Shown here: positions 24,576-34,320 of the stretch, piece after piece
Numbering within the stretch: the first letter of the stretch is position 1
How the letters are laid out: each line of letters starts with the position of its first letter
Source: Murimonas intestini
GTDB lineage: Bacteria; Bacillota; Clostridia; Lachnospirales; Lachnospiraceae
NCBI GenBank assembly: GCA_003148945.1
Contig: QGGY01000008.1
Location: forward strand, 1 to 64,000
Length of the DNA: 64,000 nucleotides
Reading direction: 5' to 3'
The notes under the pieces: generated by a model
Database searches by the model: none
What the model saw: only the letters and a program-made list of their open reading frames with translations
What the model was told of the DNA's origin: nothing
Made by a program: the position numbers and the translations under genes

Positions 24576-26234
24576 TTATTTCTCTATCCTGTCATAAGCT
24601 GTCTGAGCTACATCCAGCCATTCCTGGAGCCCCATGTTCTCCAGATCACTCAGATAATTATCCCAATCGCTTAACGGACGGTTTCCTGTGACAAATTCTG
24701 CCAGGCTCTGTTTCACATATGTCAGAACATTTTCCTGGATCTCTGCCAGCTTCTCAGCTTCATCATTTGTATACTTCAGAACAGGAAGCACTTTCTCAGG
24801 ATGGGCTTCCATATAATACTCTGCAGACTGCTGTCTTGTAAGAGATGTATAATCCACTGCATCTGAACCTGCCATCTGGTCACTGTTGATTCCGCGGTAA
24901 TCCTCCAGGCTTGTGTAGCGGGGTCCTACATTATACCAGTGTTTGTTCTGTACACTTGACCACACTGTGTTGAGCTGTACAAGTGAACATGGGATATCCC
25001 AGAGATCTTCATAGAGACCCTTGTACTCTTTACATTTTTCTGCATCAGTCGTCCAGTCTACCCCTTCCTCACCATAGCGTACTGTGAGAGATACATCATT
25101 TCTATAGAAGAAGTCTCCTACCTTAAATGCCAGTTCCGGATTTTTACAGTCTTTCGTAATCAGGTAGGCCGGTGTTGGCGTATACTCATTGTATGCAGCA
25201 TATGCAATTCCTTCAGGCCCTTTAAGAGGCGCCAGCAGCTCCATTTCCTGGAAATTTGCATTTTCCTGTGCACCGCTCCAATATCCAAACCCGCCGGCAG
25301 CACATGAGCCAGTGATCTGTGTCTCATTGCTCAGCACACTTGTAAACTGTGTAGCATCCTGAGTGAACATTGCAGGAGAGAGGATCCCCTCACTGCAGAG
25401 CTTATTCATATATTCAAGCCCTGCCTTCCATCCTTCTGATGCAAACGGAGCAGTTACCTTTGTTCCATCCTCATCTAAGGCAAGCCCGCCGTTAGACTGG
25501 TCTCCGTTGTAGAATACGAAGGAATTCATGATATAATAAGCAGGATTACATCCCCAGCCGTCTGTACAGCCGGTGATTCCGATCTCGTCGGCAGTTCCGT
25601 TTCCATTCGGGTCCTGTTCAACAAACGCTTTCATAACTTCATAAAACTCATCTGTAGTCGTAGGTGTCTCAAGATTCAGTTTCTCCAGCCATGCCTTATT
25701 GATCCAGAACCTGAACGGTGTCATATTCCAGTCCTCAGGAGTATTCTGGGTCAGGCAGTAGATATTCCCATCCGGGCTGGTTGATGCACTTATCATCTTC
25801 TCCTGGTCCTCCTCAGGAATCTGGGAGAAGTTTACTGCCAGATCCTTATTTTCCAGATATTCATTTAATGGAATGAATATCCCCTTGCTTCCATAATCAG
25901 CTATCTCCAGGTCAGTAAACTGATTATTTGCGACTACCACTACATCAGGAAGCGTTGTATTTGAGGATGCCATGATCGCAAATTTGGATTTTGCATCATC
26001 AACTGCACTTGGAAGATAGACAAATTCCAGATTCACGTTACATTCCTGCTCAATCAGCTGTGTCAGATAATTAGTTTCATAATCCTCTACATTACTGTTC
26101 TGTGCAAGACCTATTGTAAGAGTCTCCTTTTCCTCGCCTGCCTCCGCCTGAGTACCTGGAACGAACAGTCCTGCTGTCATTGCAAGTGCAAGTGCAAAAG
26201 CCGTAGCCTTTCTCATACCATTGTGTTTCTTCAT
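24576..26234 (-). CDS. Extracellular sugar-binding protein of the GH2-linked importer
   Basis: A 552-residue solute-binding protein of the LplA-like family 1 group. It has a clear signal sequence ('KATAFALALAMTAGLFVPG', about 8-26) followed by 'TQAEAGEEKE', but no cysteine for lipid attachment, which is odd for a monoderm importer. The mature part shows the family features 'PDVVVVANNQF' and 'DPNGNGTADEIGITG', a calcium-like loop. AAGGAGG precedes the ATG. The binding partner is probably an oligosaccharide handled by the GH2 enzyme. Confidence 0.9.
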   Translation of the reverse strand: MKKHNGMRKATAFALALAMTAGLFVPGTQAEAGEEKETLTIGLAQNSNVEDYETNYLTQLIEQECNVNLEFVYLPSAVDDAKSKFAIMASSNTTLPDVVVVANNQFTDLEIADYGSKGIFIPLNEYLENKDLAVNFSQIPEEDQEKMISASTSPDGNIYCLTQNTPEDWNMTPFRFWINKAWLEKLNLETPTTTDEFYEVMKAFVEQDPNGNGTADEIGITGCTDGWGCNPAYYIMNSFVFYNGDQSNGGLALDEDGTKVTAPFASEGWKAGLEYMNKLCSEGILSPAMFTQDATQFTSVLSNETQITGSCAAGGFGYWSGAQENANFQEMELLAPLKGPEGIAYAAYNEYTPTPAYLITKDCKNPELAFKVGDFFYRNDVSLTVRYGEEGVDWTTDAEKCKEYKGLYEDLWDIPCSLVQLNTVWSSVQNKHWYNVGPRYTSLEDYRGINSDQMAGSDAVDYTSLTRQQSAEYYMEAHPEKVLPVLKYTNDEAEKLAEIQENVLTYVKQSLAEFVTGNRPLSDWDNYLSDLENMGLQEWLDVAQTAYDRIEK

Positions 26235-26279
26235 AATTACCCTCCTTATTGATTTGGTTATCCGGTGTGCACCGGTGAT

Positions 26280-26318
26280 GCCATTATAATGCCAGTTTTA
26301 AACTTAAACGTAAAGTTT
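26280..26318 (-). promoter_or_regulatory. Likely activator-dependent promoter of the importer/GH2 operon
   Basis: Minus strand: a good -10 TATAAT within about 26280-26290 but no acceptable -35 at 16-18 bases. Directly upstream is an inverted repeat AAACTT-N7-AAGTTT (26300-26318). A strong -10 with a poor -35 and an adjacent operator suits control by the AraC-type protein encoded just upstream. Confidence 0.5.
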
Positions 26319-26461
26319 CACTTCCCCAATTCGTTCCCACATGGTAAGAATTCCACACTCCCATTTTCCTCCCGCACTCCCAGATCCCCGGATTTACTGA
26401 GGTTTTCAGGGGTCTGGGCGGCTTTTCGATTCGCCGCCTGGCTTTGGCCCGTTGCCCGCAG

Positions 26462-26510
26462 GAATAAAAATTCCGGCGCCATTTTCTTGTCACAGATAAA
26501 TGCGCCGGAA
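26462..26510 (-). terminator. Terminator of the AraC-type sensor gene
   Basis: Minus strand: 9-bp stem TTCCGGCGC / GCGCCGGAA with a 22-base loop, then TTTTTATTCC, 5 bases past the stop codon. Confidence 0.7.
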
Positions 26511-26514
26511 TCTC

Positions 26515-28773
26515 CTACTCATCTTTTTTAAAATTTTCTCTGAATTTTCCAGGTGAAATGCCTTTATTTTTTGAGAAGACCCTGTAAAATGTATTCGCCG
26601 ACCCGAAGCCGGATTTTTCCGCTACTGCCGTATTAGAAAGCCCGGTGGTCAGAAGAAGTTCCTCCGCACGCCCCATACGCAGCTGCTCCAGATATGCCGC
26701 AAATGTGGTCCCTGTCTGTTCCTTGATGAACTGGTACAGGTATTTCTCCGATATCCCGATATCCTGGCTCAGCCGGGCGGCCGTCAAACCCGGATCACAG
26801 AAATTAGATTCCAGATAACCGATGATGGACTCCTTCAATTCCACGTTTTTACTCTTTTTATTATTCCTGACTACCTCACACAGCTTCAGGGCCAGCTCTC
26901 TTAAGGATTCCATCAGGACCTCGAACTTTATATCAGCCCTGTATTCAGGAAGCTTCAGCTGGCAGCCCGAAAAGATCTGCTGTTCCAGCAGCCCGGCTTC
27001 CACATTTCTGACTGCGTAAAAAGCCTCTTCCCTGTGTATCTCATACAGCGGGGCGTTCCTCCTGAAATTTTTAATTATTTTATCAAACAGCTGCCCTGCA
27101 GCTTCCTCTTCAGCACACAGCACAAGATTTGTCAGCTTCTGCATAAACTCCAGATCCACCAATGCCGGAAGGCGGCTCTCCCCTTTCAGCAGATAATAAT
27201 TTCCCACTGTGTTTGTGTGCTCCACCTCAAAGGCCTGAAGCACCTGGATAGCCTGAACGTAACAGGAGTGCAGGTTTTCCAGCCCCTTCCCTATGGCGCT
27301 TATGCCCGCCGGAAATGTTATGCCATATTCTGCCGACAGGCCGGTTATCAGCTTCTCAAATTTCTCCTGGAGCTGGTTTACATTTGTCACATCATTAAGG
27401 CTGCGGGGTATCAGAAATATCTCCTGGCTGCTTCCTGAAAGGACACTCATAAATGGATGCTCCAGCCCCAGCAGCTCATCCATCCTTGTCCTGGCTTCCA
27501 GGGATATCTCAGGTGAAAGTCCTGCACACTCTGCATCTATCTTCATCACAGCCACACAATAATACTCAATATCCACAGAAAACACCTGTCTGAACCTCTG
27601 CCTGCTCTCTTCTGTATAGAGTCCCTGCAGAAGAGCATTTTCCAGTATACTGTTTTTCATCTGGTTTTCCAGAAGAGTTACCTTAGTCCTGTACTCCTCT
27701 CTCGTCTGAGCCATCTGGCTGAAAGACTGGCTCAAAAGGTCGTACTCATTTTTCGCTGTGGTGACCTCTGCGTCACTCTTTGATACTACATCAGTGATCA
27801 GACCATGCATACTGCGGTACTCCCTGCCCGCCAGAATGAGGGAGAGGACAACTGCCGCACCCAGTCCCAGAAAGACATAGAGGATCAGCATGCCCATCAG
27901 CTCCAGGATATAACGCTGCACTGTCTCACTTGAAAATCCTGCCCTCACCTTCAGTATCTTTTCTGAACCTTCGTAGACTGCATAGCGGTAGCTCTTATCT
28001 CCCTCACTGAAAGCCCGCTGCCCGTCGCCATCCTGGGCTGCCCCGCTGCCAAACACCAGATTATCCCCGGAATCATACAGCTGAAGGACGGCCTTCCTGT
28101 CCCCTTCATTTCCAAGCAGCAGATCCAGTATCTTTTCCTGCTCTATGACAAATACAACTGCCACACTTTCATCCACAAGGCTGGCCTGCCCGCCCAGAGA
28201 AGGTCTGATCACGCAGAGGATGGGATTTTCTGTTTCAGTCATAATCCCATACTTATTATATTTTAAATACTCTCCCGGCATCAGATACATTTTCTGTTCC
28301 TGTCCGAATACTATCTGTTTGAAATCCCGGGCGCTTATGCCCTCAAACTGAAAAAATTCCCCATAATAGTTTTGGAAGGCATCCGTCACCTGGGTATTGG
28401 AGATATAGCAGTCATTATTCTGAAACATCATAAATTCCATGGACGCAAAATCATAGAGGATACTGATATTTTTTAGCTGCTCTTCCAGTGCATTCAGATA
28501 TACATACTCTGAGATCTTCAGTTCACCTTCAACTGATTTCAAATAATTCAGGCTGGTGACCTGCCTCAGGGTCTCCGTCATGCTGCTCATTCTTGTCAGC
28601 TGGTTCTCCAGCTTATCCAGACCGCTCTGCAGCCTCCAGGTATTCTCCTCCATCACATTCCGCTCTGTGATCTGGTATGCACGCATTACCAGCAAAAGGC
28701 TGCTGATCAATACAATTACAAATATTCCGCAGTACCTTCCAAGATATTTTAAAAACAGTTTTTTATTCTTCAT
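26515..28773 (-). CDS. Membrane-anchored AraC-type transcriptional regulator
   Basis: A one-piece sensor-regulator of about 752 residues. A first membrane helix ('YCGIFVIVLISSLLLVM') and a second ('LMGMLILYVFLGLGAAVVLSLIL', near 300) enclose a roughly 270-residue extracellular sensor domain. A linker and middle domain follow, and the last 100 residues are an AraC/XylS DNA-binding domain ('LTAARLSQDIGISEKYLYQF', 'NTAVAEKSGFGSANTFYRVF'). It probably senses a sugar outside the cell and activates the adjacent importer/GH2 operon. The longest frame (to 28926) runs through a neighbour's terminator, so the ATG at 28773 or 28788 is preferred; neither has a strong ribosome site. Confidence 0.88.
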   Translation of the reverse strand: MKNKKLFLKYLGRYCGIFVIVLISSLLLVMRAYQITERNVMEENTWRLQSGLDKLENQLTRMSSMTETLRQVTSLNYLKSVEGELKISEYVYLNALEEQLKNISILYDFASMEFMMFQNNDCYISNTQVTDAFQNYYGEFFQFEGISARDFKQIVFGQEQKMYLMPGEYLKYNKYGIMTETENPILCVIRPSLGGQASLVDESVAVVFVIEQEKILDLLLGNEGDRKAVLQLYDSGDNLVFGSGAAQDGDGQRAFSEGDKSYRYAVYEGSEKILKVRAGFSSETVQRYILELMGMLILYVFLGLGAAVVLSLILAGREYRSMHGLITDVVSKSDAEVTTAKNEYDLLSQSFSQMAQTREEYRTKVTLLENQMKNSILENALLQGLYTEESRQRFRQVFSVDIEYYCVAVMKIDAECAGLSPEISLEARTRMDELLGLEHPFMSVLSGSSQEIFLIPRSLNDVTNVNQLQEKFEKLITGLSAEYGITFPAGISAIGKGLENLHSCYVQAIQVLQAFEVEHTNTVGNYYLLKGESRLPALVDLEFMQKLTNLVLCAEEEAAGQLFDKIIKNFRRNAPLYEIHREEAFYAVRNVEAGLLEQQIFSGCQLKLPEYRADIKFEVLMESLRELALKLCEVVRNNKKSKNVELKESIIGYLESNFCDPGLTAARLSQDIGISEKYLYQFIKEQTGTTFAAYLEQLRMGRAEELLLTTGLSNTAVAEKSGFGSANTFYRVFSKNKGISPGKFRENFKKDE

Positions 28774-28860
28774 CTTCTGACACACCATCCCGCCTGTACT
28801 TTGTTGTAATTCAGCCATCCTCAATAATACTATTGTAAAATAAAATCTGAAATGGTGCAA

Positions 28861-28887
28861 CAAAAAAGAGCCTTTTGTAAAAGGCTC
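28861..28887 (-). terminator. Terminator of the phospholipase C-like gene
   Basis: Minus strand: 9-bp stem GAGCCTTTT / AAAAGGCTC with a 2-base loop and six T residues after it. Confidence 0.85.
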
Positions 28888-28918
28888 CATTATTTTCAAT
28901 TTTATGTTTTTATAATTT

Positions 28919-29518
28919 CTATGCAAATACTGCCTGCTGAATCAGGCTGAGGGATGCGATCCTTCTGTAGAGCAGCTCCACTACTGCTGCCACCACCTGT
29001 CTGCACAGGTCAACGATATATCTCACATCTTCTTCCACACTGCGTTTGAATTTTAAGTACTCTGCATGAGAATTCTCTATAAATTTAATCAATGATTCCA
29101 CTGTATAAAATTTCATGATCTCCGGCTGGTTTTCCTGAGCTTCACCGCTTCTGATATATTCTTTCAAACGGAGCTTCAGCTCCTTCTCGTACATGCAGTG
29201 GTCTTTCAGATTGCCGTCATATGTGGTATTATGAGGAAATGTAAAGTAATCCGCCACATAGTGGATGACCTCTCCAAGTCTTCTCCAGTAAACTCTCTCA
29301 TTCCGCTCATTCAGGTCACAGTCAACTGTGAGATTCCTGAGGGATTTCTGCACTTCTGTAAAGGTCCCGGCAAATTCATGTTTTTTTGTCAGAAAAGACG
29401 GCTTACAGTCCGGCAGGATGCTTCCAAGATAGAATGCTTTCCTGTGGTTATCCAGTTCCAGTGTATCGATATCATTAACAATATACTTCGCCAGTGAAAT
29501 ATGTGATTTCTTTCTCAA
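28919..29518 (-). CDS. Zinc-dependent phospholipase C family protein
   Basis: A 199-residue protein of the zinc-dependent phospholipase C / S1-P1 nuclease fold. Histidine and aspartate residues expected to hold zinc are visible in 'KSHISLAKYIVND', 'FYLGSILPDCKPSF', 'RLGEVIHYVADYFTFPH' and 'DHCMYEKEL'. There is no signal peptide, so it is a cytoplasmic member of uncertain substrate. The start is probably TTG at 29518, 7 bases after GGAGG; the frame runs on to 29563 without a site. It is a single-gene unit with its own promoter and terminator. Confidence 0.8.
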   Translation of the reverse strand: MRKKSHISLAKYIVNDIDTLELDNHRKAFYLGSILPDCKPSFLTKKHEFAGTFTEVQKSLRNLTVDCDLNERNERVYWRRLGEVIHYVADYFTFPHNTTYDGNLKDHCMYEKELKLRLKEYIRSGEAQENQPEIMKFYTVESLIKFIENSHAEYLKFKRSVEEDVRYIVDLCRQVVAAVVELLYRRIASLSLIQQAVFA

Positions 29519-29600
29519 TATAAAACCTCCAAAATACAATGACCGGCAATCCCGTTTCCCCAAACTGATACCGGATTATTAATTTTTACCCACCTTCTTC

Positions 29601-29629
29601 ATTGTATTCGTTCAGTTCCCAAAATGCAA
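29601..29629 (-). promoter_or_regulatory. Promoter of the phospholipase C-like gene
   Basis: Minus strand: TTGCAT (29624-29629), 17-base spacer, TACAAT (29601-29606). Confidence 0.75.
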
Positions 29630-29654
29630 GCAGAATTTACTTTTAATTTAACCA

Positions 29655-29736
29655 AAAAAATCCCGGGCTGACGGCAGGATTAAGGAATTTTTAACAATTC
29701 CTCAATCCCACATTTATTAATTGTCTTAAGCCCGGA
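29655..29736 (-). terminator. Long terminator of the carAB operon
   Basis: Minus strand: an outer stem CCGGGCT / AGCCCGG encloses an inner 13-bp hairpin (GGATTGAGGAATT / AATTCCTTAATCC, one wobble). The outer stem is followed by GATTTTTTT. It begins 23 bases after the carB stop. Confidence 0.8.
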
Positions 29737-29758
29737 CACAACATCTTGTTAAAATATC

Positions 29759-32700
29759 TTAAATTTCTGCAATATTGATCAATGTCAGTTTCTTTATATC
29801 TGTGTTTTCAAGGCTCGTGATCAGAGCTTTTGCCGTCTCCATGGCAGTAAGCACATTGACTCCTGTCTCTATTGCATTCCTCCTGATCAGGAAGCCATCC
29901 TTTGCATGCTCGATCCCCTGTGCCGGAGTATCAATGACCAGATCGATCTCATGACCAAGGATAAGATCCATCAGATTTGGTGATTCCTGCTCGATCTTAT
30001 TGATCCTGCTGCAGTGCACACCGCCAGCCTGAAGAGCCTTGTACGTGCTTCTTGTGGCATATATCTTATAGCCTATGGCCTCAAAGCGTCTTCCGATCTC
30101 CACTGCATCAGGCTTATCAGCATCCTTCACAGTGATGATCATGTTCTTATATTTGGGAAGATTGATCCCCGCGCCCAGGAAGGCTTTATAGAGCGCCTCG
30201 TTAAAGGTCTTTGCGATTCCCAGACATTCACCTGTGGATTTCATCTCCGGTCCCAGGCTGATATCAGCGCCGCGGATCTTTTCAAATGAGAATACAGGCA
30301 TCTTGATGGCATAATATTCTGCTTCCGGCTGAAGTCCTGGTGTGTATCCCAGTTCCCTGATCTTCCTGCCCAATATGACCTTTGTGGCCAGGGGCACGAT
30401 AGGTATCCCGGTAACCTTGCTGATATACGGCACAGTACGGCTGGAACGGGGATTGACCTCTATCACATAGACTTCTTCACCGCATACGATGAACTGGATA
30501 TTGATGAGCCCTATAACATGCAGGGAGCGTGCCAATTTCCTTGTGTAGTCCTCAATTGTCCTCTTTACATTCTCATTGATGCTCTTCGCGGGATATACAG
30601 AGATACTGTCACCTGAATGTATCCCCGCGCGCTCGATATGCTCCATGATACCCGGAATCAGGATATCCTCGCCGTCGCACACGGCATCCACTTCGATTTC
30701 CTTGCCTACCAGATATTTGTCTACAAGTATGGGGTGCTCCTGTGCGATCCTGTTGATAATACCGATAAATTCGTCTATATCCTCATCCTGGATGGCGATC
30801 TGCATTCCCTGTCCGCCCAGCACATAAGAGGGTCTTACCAGCACAGGATATCCCAGCTCATTTGCAGCTTTCTTGGCCTCCTCTGCTGTAAATACAGTAT
30901 GTCCGGCTGGTCTTGGGATGCCGCAGTCTTCCAGTATCTTGTCAAACAATTCTCTGTCTTCAGCTGCATCTACATTTTCAGCAGAAGTGCCCAGGATGGG
31001 AACTCCCATTTTCATCAGGCTCTCTGTCAGCTTGATGGCTGTCTGGCCTCCGAACTGCACTACGGCTCCGTCCGGTTTCTCAATATTTACTACATTTTCC
31101 ACGTCTTCAGGTGTGAGCGGTTCAAAATACAGCTTATCTGCTATATCGAAATCTGTACTGACTGTCTCCGGATTGTTATTGATGATGATAGTCTCATATC
31201 CCTCTTTTGCAAATGCCCAGGTACAGTGCACAGAACAGAAGTCGAACTCAATACCCTGGCCGATACGGATAGGACCAGAGCCGAGCACCAGCACTTTCTT
31301 GCGGCCTTTAGTCTCCTTCGCCTCATTTTCACTGCCAAACACAGAATAATAATATGGAGTGGACGCCTCGAATTCTGCTGCACATGTATCTACCATCTTA
31401 TATGCGGCTACGATGCCGTTTTCATAGCGCATCTTCTTGATCTCTTCTTCTGTCTTTCCAGTCAGGTCCGCTATCACATTATCCGGGAACTCTATGCGTT
31501 TAGCTTCTTTTAAAAGCTCTGCTGTCAGCTCCTGAGTCTTCAGCGCATTCTCCATCTCCACAAGGACAGCCAGCTTATCTATGAACCAGAGGTCGATCTT
31601 GGTGATCTCGTGTATCTGTTCATATGTCATCCCCCGGCGCAGGGCTTCAGCGATCGTCCAGATACGCCTGTCATCTACCTTATGCAGCTGCTTTACCAGT
31701 TCTTCTTCCGTCAGTCCGGTAAAATCATATGACATAAGGCTGTCCACATGCTGCTCAAGGGACCTGACAGCCTTCATAAGAGCGCCCTCAAAGTTATCGC
31801 AGATACTCATGACCTCGCCTGTAGCCTTCATCTGTGTAGTCAGCGTTCTCTTTGCACTGATGAATTTGTCAAACGGTAACCTTGGGATCTTTACAACACA
31901 GTAGTCCAGCATTGGTTCAAAGCTTGCATAAGTCTTGCCTGTGATAGCATTTTTGATCTCATCAAGTGTATAGCCCAGAGCGATCTTGGCTGCCACCTTT
32001 GCAATGGGATAACCTGTGGCCTTTGACGCCAGGGCAGATGAACGGCTCACACGGGGGTTTACCTCGATGACACAGTACTCAAAGCTGTCCGGGTTTAAAG
32101 CATACTGTACATTGCATCCGCCTGTTATATTCAGTTCACTGATGATATTTAATGCGGAAGTACGCAGCATCTGGTACTCTTTGTCCCCCAGTGTCTGTGA
32201 AGGGGCCACAACGATACTGTCTCCTGTATGAACACCAACAGGGTCGATATTCTCCATATTGCAGACTGTGATGCAGTTGCCCAGGCTGTCGCGCATCACC
32301 TCATACTCAATTTCCTTCCATCCTGCGATACAGCGCTCTACAAGTACCTGGCCCACCCTTGAAAGGCGGAGTCCATTTTCCAGTATCTCTACCAGCTCCT
32401 CTTCACAGGCTGCGATTCCGCCGCCGCTGCCCCCAAGTGTATAAGCAGGGCGCAGAACGATGGGATAGCCTATCTTTTTCGCAAACGCCACGCCGTCCGG
32501 CACATTTTCAACTACCTGTGACGCTGCCACAGGCTCGCCGATCTTTTCCATTGTGCTCTTGAACTCAAGGCGGTCCTCCGCTTTTTTGATCGTCTCAGAT
32601 GTAGTGCCTATGAGCTTCACATCATTATCCCTTAAAAAGCCTGCCTCTTCCAGCTCCATTGCCAGGTTCAGCCCGGCCTGGCCTCCCAGAGTCGGCAGCA

Positions 32701-32956
32701 CGCTGTCCGGCTTTTCCTTTAAGATAAGCTGCTCCACCACCTCTACTGTCAGAGGTTCTATATATACCTTATCCGCAATGTCTTTATCTGTCATGATCGT
32801 AGCCGGATTTGAGTTTAAGAGGACTACTTCTATCCCCTCTTCTTTCAGGGAACGGCATGCCTGTGTCCCGGCATAGTCAAACTCTGCCGCCTGCCCGATT
32901 ATGATCGGGCCTGAACCTATTACTAGTACTTTTTTAATATCCGGATTTTTGGGCAT
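29759..32956 (-). CDS. carB: Carbamoyl phosphate synthase large subunit
   Basis: A 1065-residue CarB that makes carbamoyl phosphate from bicarbonate, glutamine-derived ammonia and two ATP, for pyrimidine and arginine synthesis. The two homologous ATP-grasp halves are seen ('KKVLVIGSGPIIIGQAAEFD' at the start, 'KVLVLGSGPIRIGQGIEFD' at the middle), followed by a C-terminal allosteric domain. Each half has the 'EVNPRxSRSxA/T' metal-binding motif. Length is standard. Its ATG overlaps the carA stop by one base (TAATG). Confidence 0.97.
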   Translation of the reverse strand: MPKNPDIKKVLVIGSGPIIIGQAAEFDYAGTQACRSLKEEGIEVVLLNSNPATIMTDKDIADKVYIEPLTVEVVEQLILKEKPDSVLPTLGGQAGLNLAMELEEAGFLRDNDVKLIGTTSETIKKAEDRLEFKSTMEKIGEPVAASQVVENVPDGVAFAKKIGYPIVLRPAYTLGGSGGGIAACEEELVEILENGLRLSRVGQVLVERCIAGWKEIEYEVMRDSLGNCITVCNMENIDPVGVHTGDSIVVAPSQTLGDKEYQMLRTSALNIISELNITGGCNVQYALNPDSFEYCVIEVNPRVSRSSALASKATGYPIAKVAAKIALGYTLDEIKNAITGKTYASFEPMLDYCVVKIPRLPFDKFISAKRTLTTQMKATGEVMSICDNFEGALMKAVRSLEQHVDSLMSYDFTGLTEEELVKQLHKVDDRRIWTIAEALRRGMTYEQIHEITKIDLWFIDKLAVLVEMENALKTQELTAELLKEAKRIEFPDNVIADLTGKTEEEIKKMRYENGIVAAYKMVDTCAAEFEASTPYYYSVFGSENEAKETKGRKKVLVLGSGPIRIGQGIEFDFCSVHCTWAFAKEGYETIIINNNPETVSTDFDIADKLYFEPLTPEDVENVVNIEKPDGAVVQFGGQTAIKLTESLMKMGVPILGTSAENVDAAEDRELFDKILEDCGIPRPAGHTVFTAEEAKKAANELGYPVLVRPSYVLGGQGMQIAIQDEDIDEFIGIINRIAQEHPILVDKYLVGKEIEVDAVCDGEDILIPGIMEHIERAGIHSGDSISVYPAKSINENVKRTIEDYTRKLARSLHVIGLINIQFIVCGEEVYVIEVNPRSSRTVPYISKVTGIPIVPLATKVILGRKIRELGYTPGLQPEAEYYAIKMPVFSFEKIRGADISLGPEMKSTGECLGIAKTFNEALYKAFLGAGINLPKYKNMIITVKDADKPDAVEIGRRFEAIGYKIYATRSTYKALQAGGVHCSRINKIEQESPNLMDLILGHEIDLVIDTPAQGIEHAKDGFLIRRNAIETGVNVLTAMETAKALITSLENTDIKKLTLINIAEI

Positions 32957-34029
32957 TATTTAGTCACCTCCATCATTTTCATAAACCTGTCAAATAAATA
33001 ACCTGAGTCCTGCGGACCGGGGCTGGCTTCCGGATGGAACTGCACAGTGAATACATTTTTCCCTGTATAAGCCAGTCCTTCATTTGTGCTGTCATTTACA
33101 TTCACAAACGCCGGTACTGCCACAGATGCATCCAGCTTATCAGTATCCACCACATAACCGTGATTCTGTGAGGAGATATAGACCCTGTTTGTCTCCAGGT
33201 CCTTCACCGGATGGTTTCCCCCCCTGTGTCCGTATTTCATCTTGTGGGTATCCGCACCATTTGCCAGGGCCATCAGCTGGTGTCCCAGGCAGATAGCAAA
33301 GATAGGGATATCTGTGTTGTACAGTTTGCGTATCTCTTCTATAATAGCTGTACATTCTTTTGGATCCCCGGGCCCGTTTGAAAGCATAATGCCGTCAGGA
33401 TGTGATGCGATTATCTCTTCAGCCGGAGTGAAGGCAGGATAAACAGTGACCCGGCAGCCTCTTTTATTTAAACTTCCCGCTATGTTTTTCTTCGCCCCCA
33501 GATCGAGCAGAGCTACCGCAGGACCGTCCCCTTCCAGGACATATTTTTCCTTACAGGTCACTTTTTCTACTACATTTCCGGTTGTATAAGCTTTTAATTT
33601 GGGAAGTATTTCATCTAGATTATAATTCTCATTAGTGGTGATCATACCGTTCATGGTACCTTTTTCACGAAGAATCTTGGTGAGGGCACGTGTATCGATG
33701 CCGGCTATACCGGGGATATCGTGCTTTGTGAGGAAATTCTGGATAGTGTCTTCACTGCGGAAATTGCTGGGCATCCTGGATAATTCTCTTACAATATAAC
33801 CATCCGGCCAGGGTTTTGCCGATTCCATATCTTCATGGCAGATGCCGTAATTGCCGATCAGCGGATATGTCATGACTACTGCCTGTCCTGCATATGACGG
33901 ATCGGTCAGCACCTCCAAATATCCTGTCATCGATGTGTTGAATACGATCTCGCTGATGATCTCTTTTTGGGAACCGATGCTGGTTCCGGTGAATACTGTG
34001 CCGTCTTCTAGTATTAGAAATGCTTTCAT
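32956..34029 (-). CDS. carA: Carbamoyl phosphate synthase small subunit
   Basis: A 357-residue glutamine amidotransferase subunit delivering ammonia to CarB. The N-terminal CarA domain ('MKAFLILEDGTVFTGTSIGS') is followed by the class I amidotransferase domain with the nucleophile cysteine in 'FAICLGHQLMALA' and histidine in 'VQFHPEASPGPQ'. I place the start at 34029. The frame is open to 34443, but that part crosses the tandem repeats in changing registers and is not CarA-like. A leader of more than 500 bases separates it from the nearest good promoter. Confidence 0.96.
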   Translation of the reverse strand: MKAFLILEDGTVFTGTSIGSQKEIISEIVFNTSMTGYLEVLTDPSYAGQAVVMTYPLIGNYGICHEDMESAKPWPDGYIVRELSRMPSNFRSEDTIQNFLTKHDIPGIAGIDTRALTKILREKGTMNGMITTNENYNLDEILPKLKAYTTGNVVEKVTCKEKYVLEGDGPAVALLDLGAKKNIAGSLNKRGCRVTVYPAFTPAEEIIASHPDGIMLSNGPGDPKECTAIIEEIRKLYNTDIPIFAICLGHQLMALANGADTHKMKYGHRGGNHPVKDLETNRVYISSQNHGYVVDTDKLDASVAVPAFVNVNDSTNEGLAYTGKNVFTVQFHPEASPGPQDSGYLFDRFMKMMEVTK

Positions 34030-34107
34030 GGGGCATCTTTTCCTTTCTATGGTGAAATTTTGAGGGTTTGTTTTTGGGGGGCGCGGCCTTGGGGCAGGAT
34101 GCTCTGT

Positions 34108-34284
34108 GGATTCTGCAGGCCGCACGGCTCTTTGAGCGTGCTTTGCGGTTGGATGCGGGACACTGCTTTGGATTTTGCAGGCCGCACGGCTCTTCGAGCG
34201 TGCTTTGGGGCTGGGGGCGGGACACTGCTTTGGATTTTGCAGGCCGCACGGCTCTTCGAGCGTGCTTTGGGGGTTGGGGGCGGA
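34108..34284. repeat. Tandem 62-bp hairpin repeats in the carA leader
   Basis: Just under three copies of a 62-base unit starting at 34108, 34170 and 34232. Copies 2 and 3 are nearly identical; copy 1 is more diverged. Each contains GCACGGCTCTTCGAGCGTGC (or a one-base variant), which folds into a hairpin with a GCAC/GTGC base, bulged G, GCTC/GAGC stem and TTC loop. It resembles REP/BIME-type repeats. It lies between the carA start and its promoter. The period is not a multiple of three, which argues against coding. Confidence 0.85.
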
Positions 34285-34320
34285 AGTCACGTTAATTTCT
34301 GGGTGGCTTCTCACTACACC

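Noticed and set aside
28774-28926. N-terminal extension of the AraC-type membrane regulator
   Set aside because: It runs through the terminator of the neighbouring gene and lacks a ribosome site.
34108-34284. Possible CRISPR array
   Set aside because: The units are contiguous 62-bp tandem repeats without distinct spacers, and there are no cas genes.
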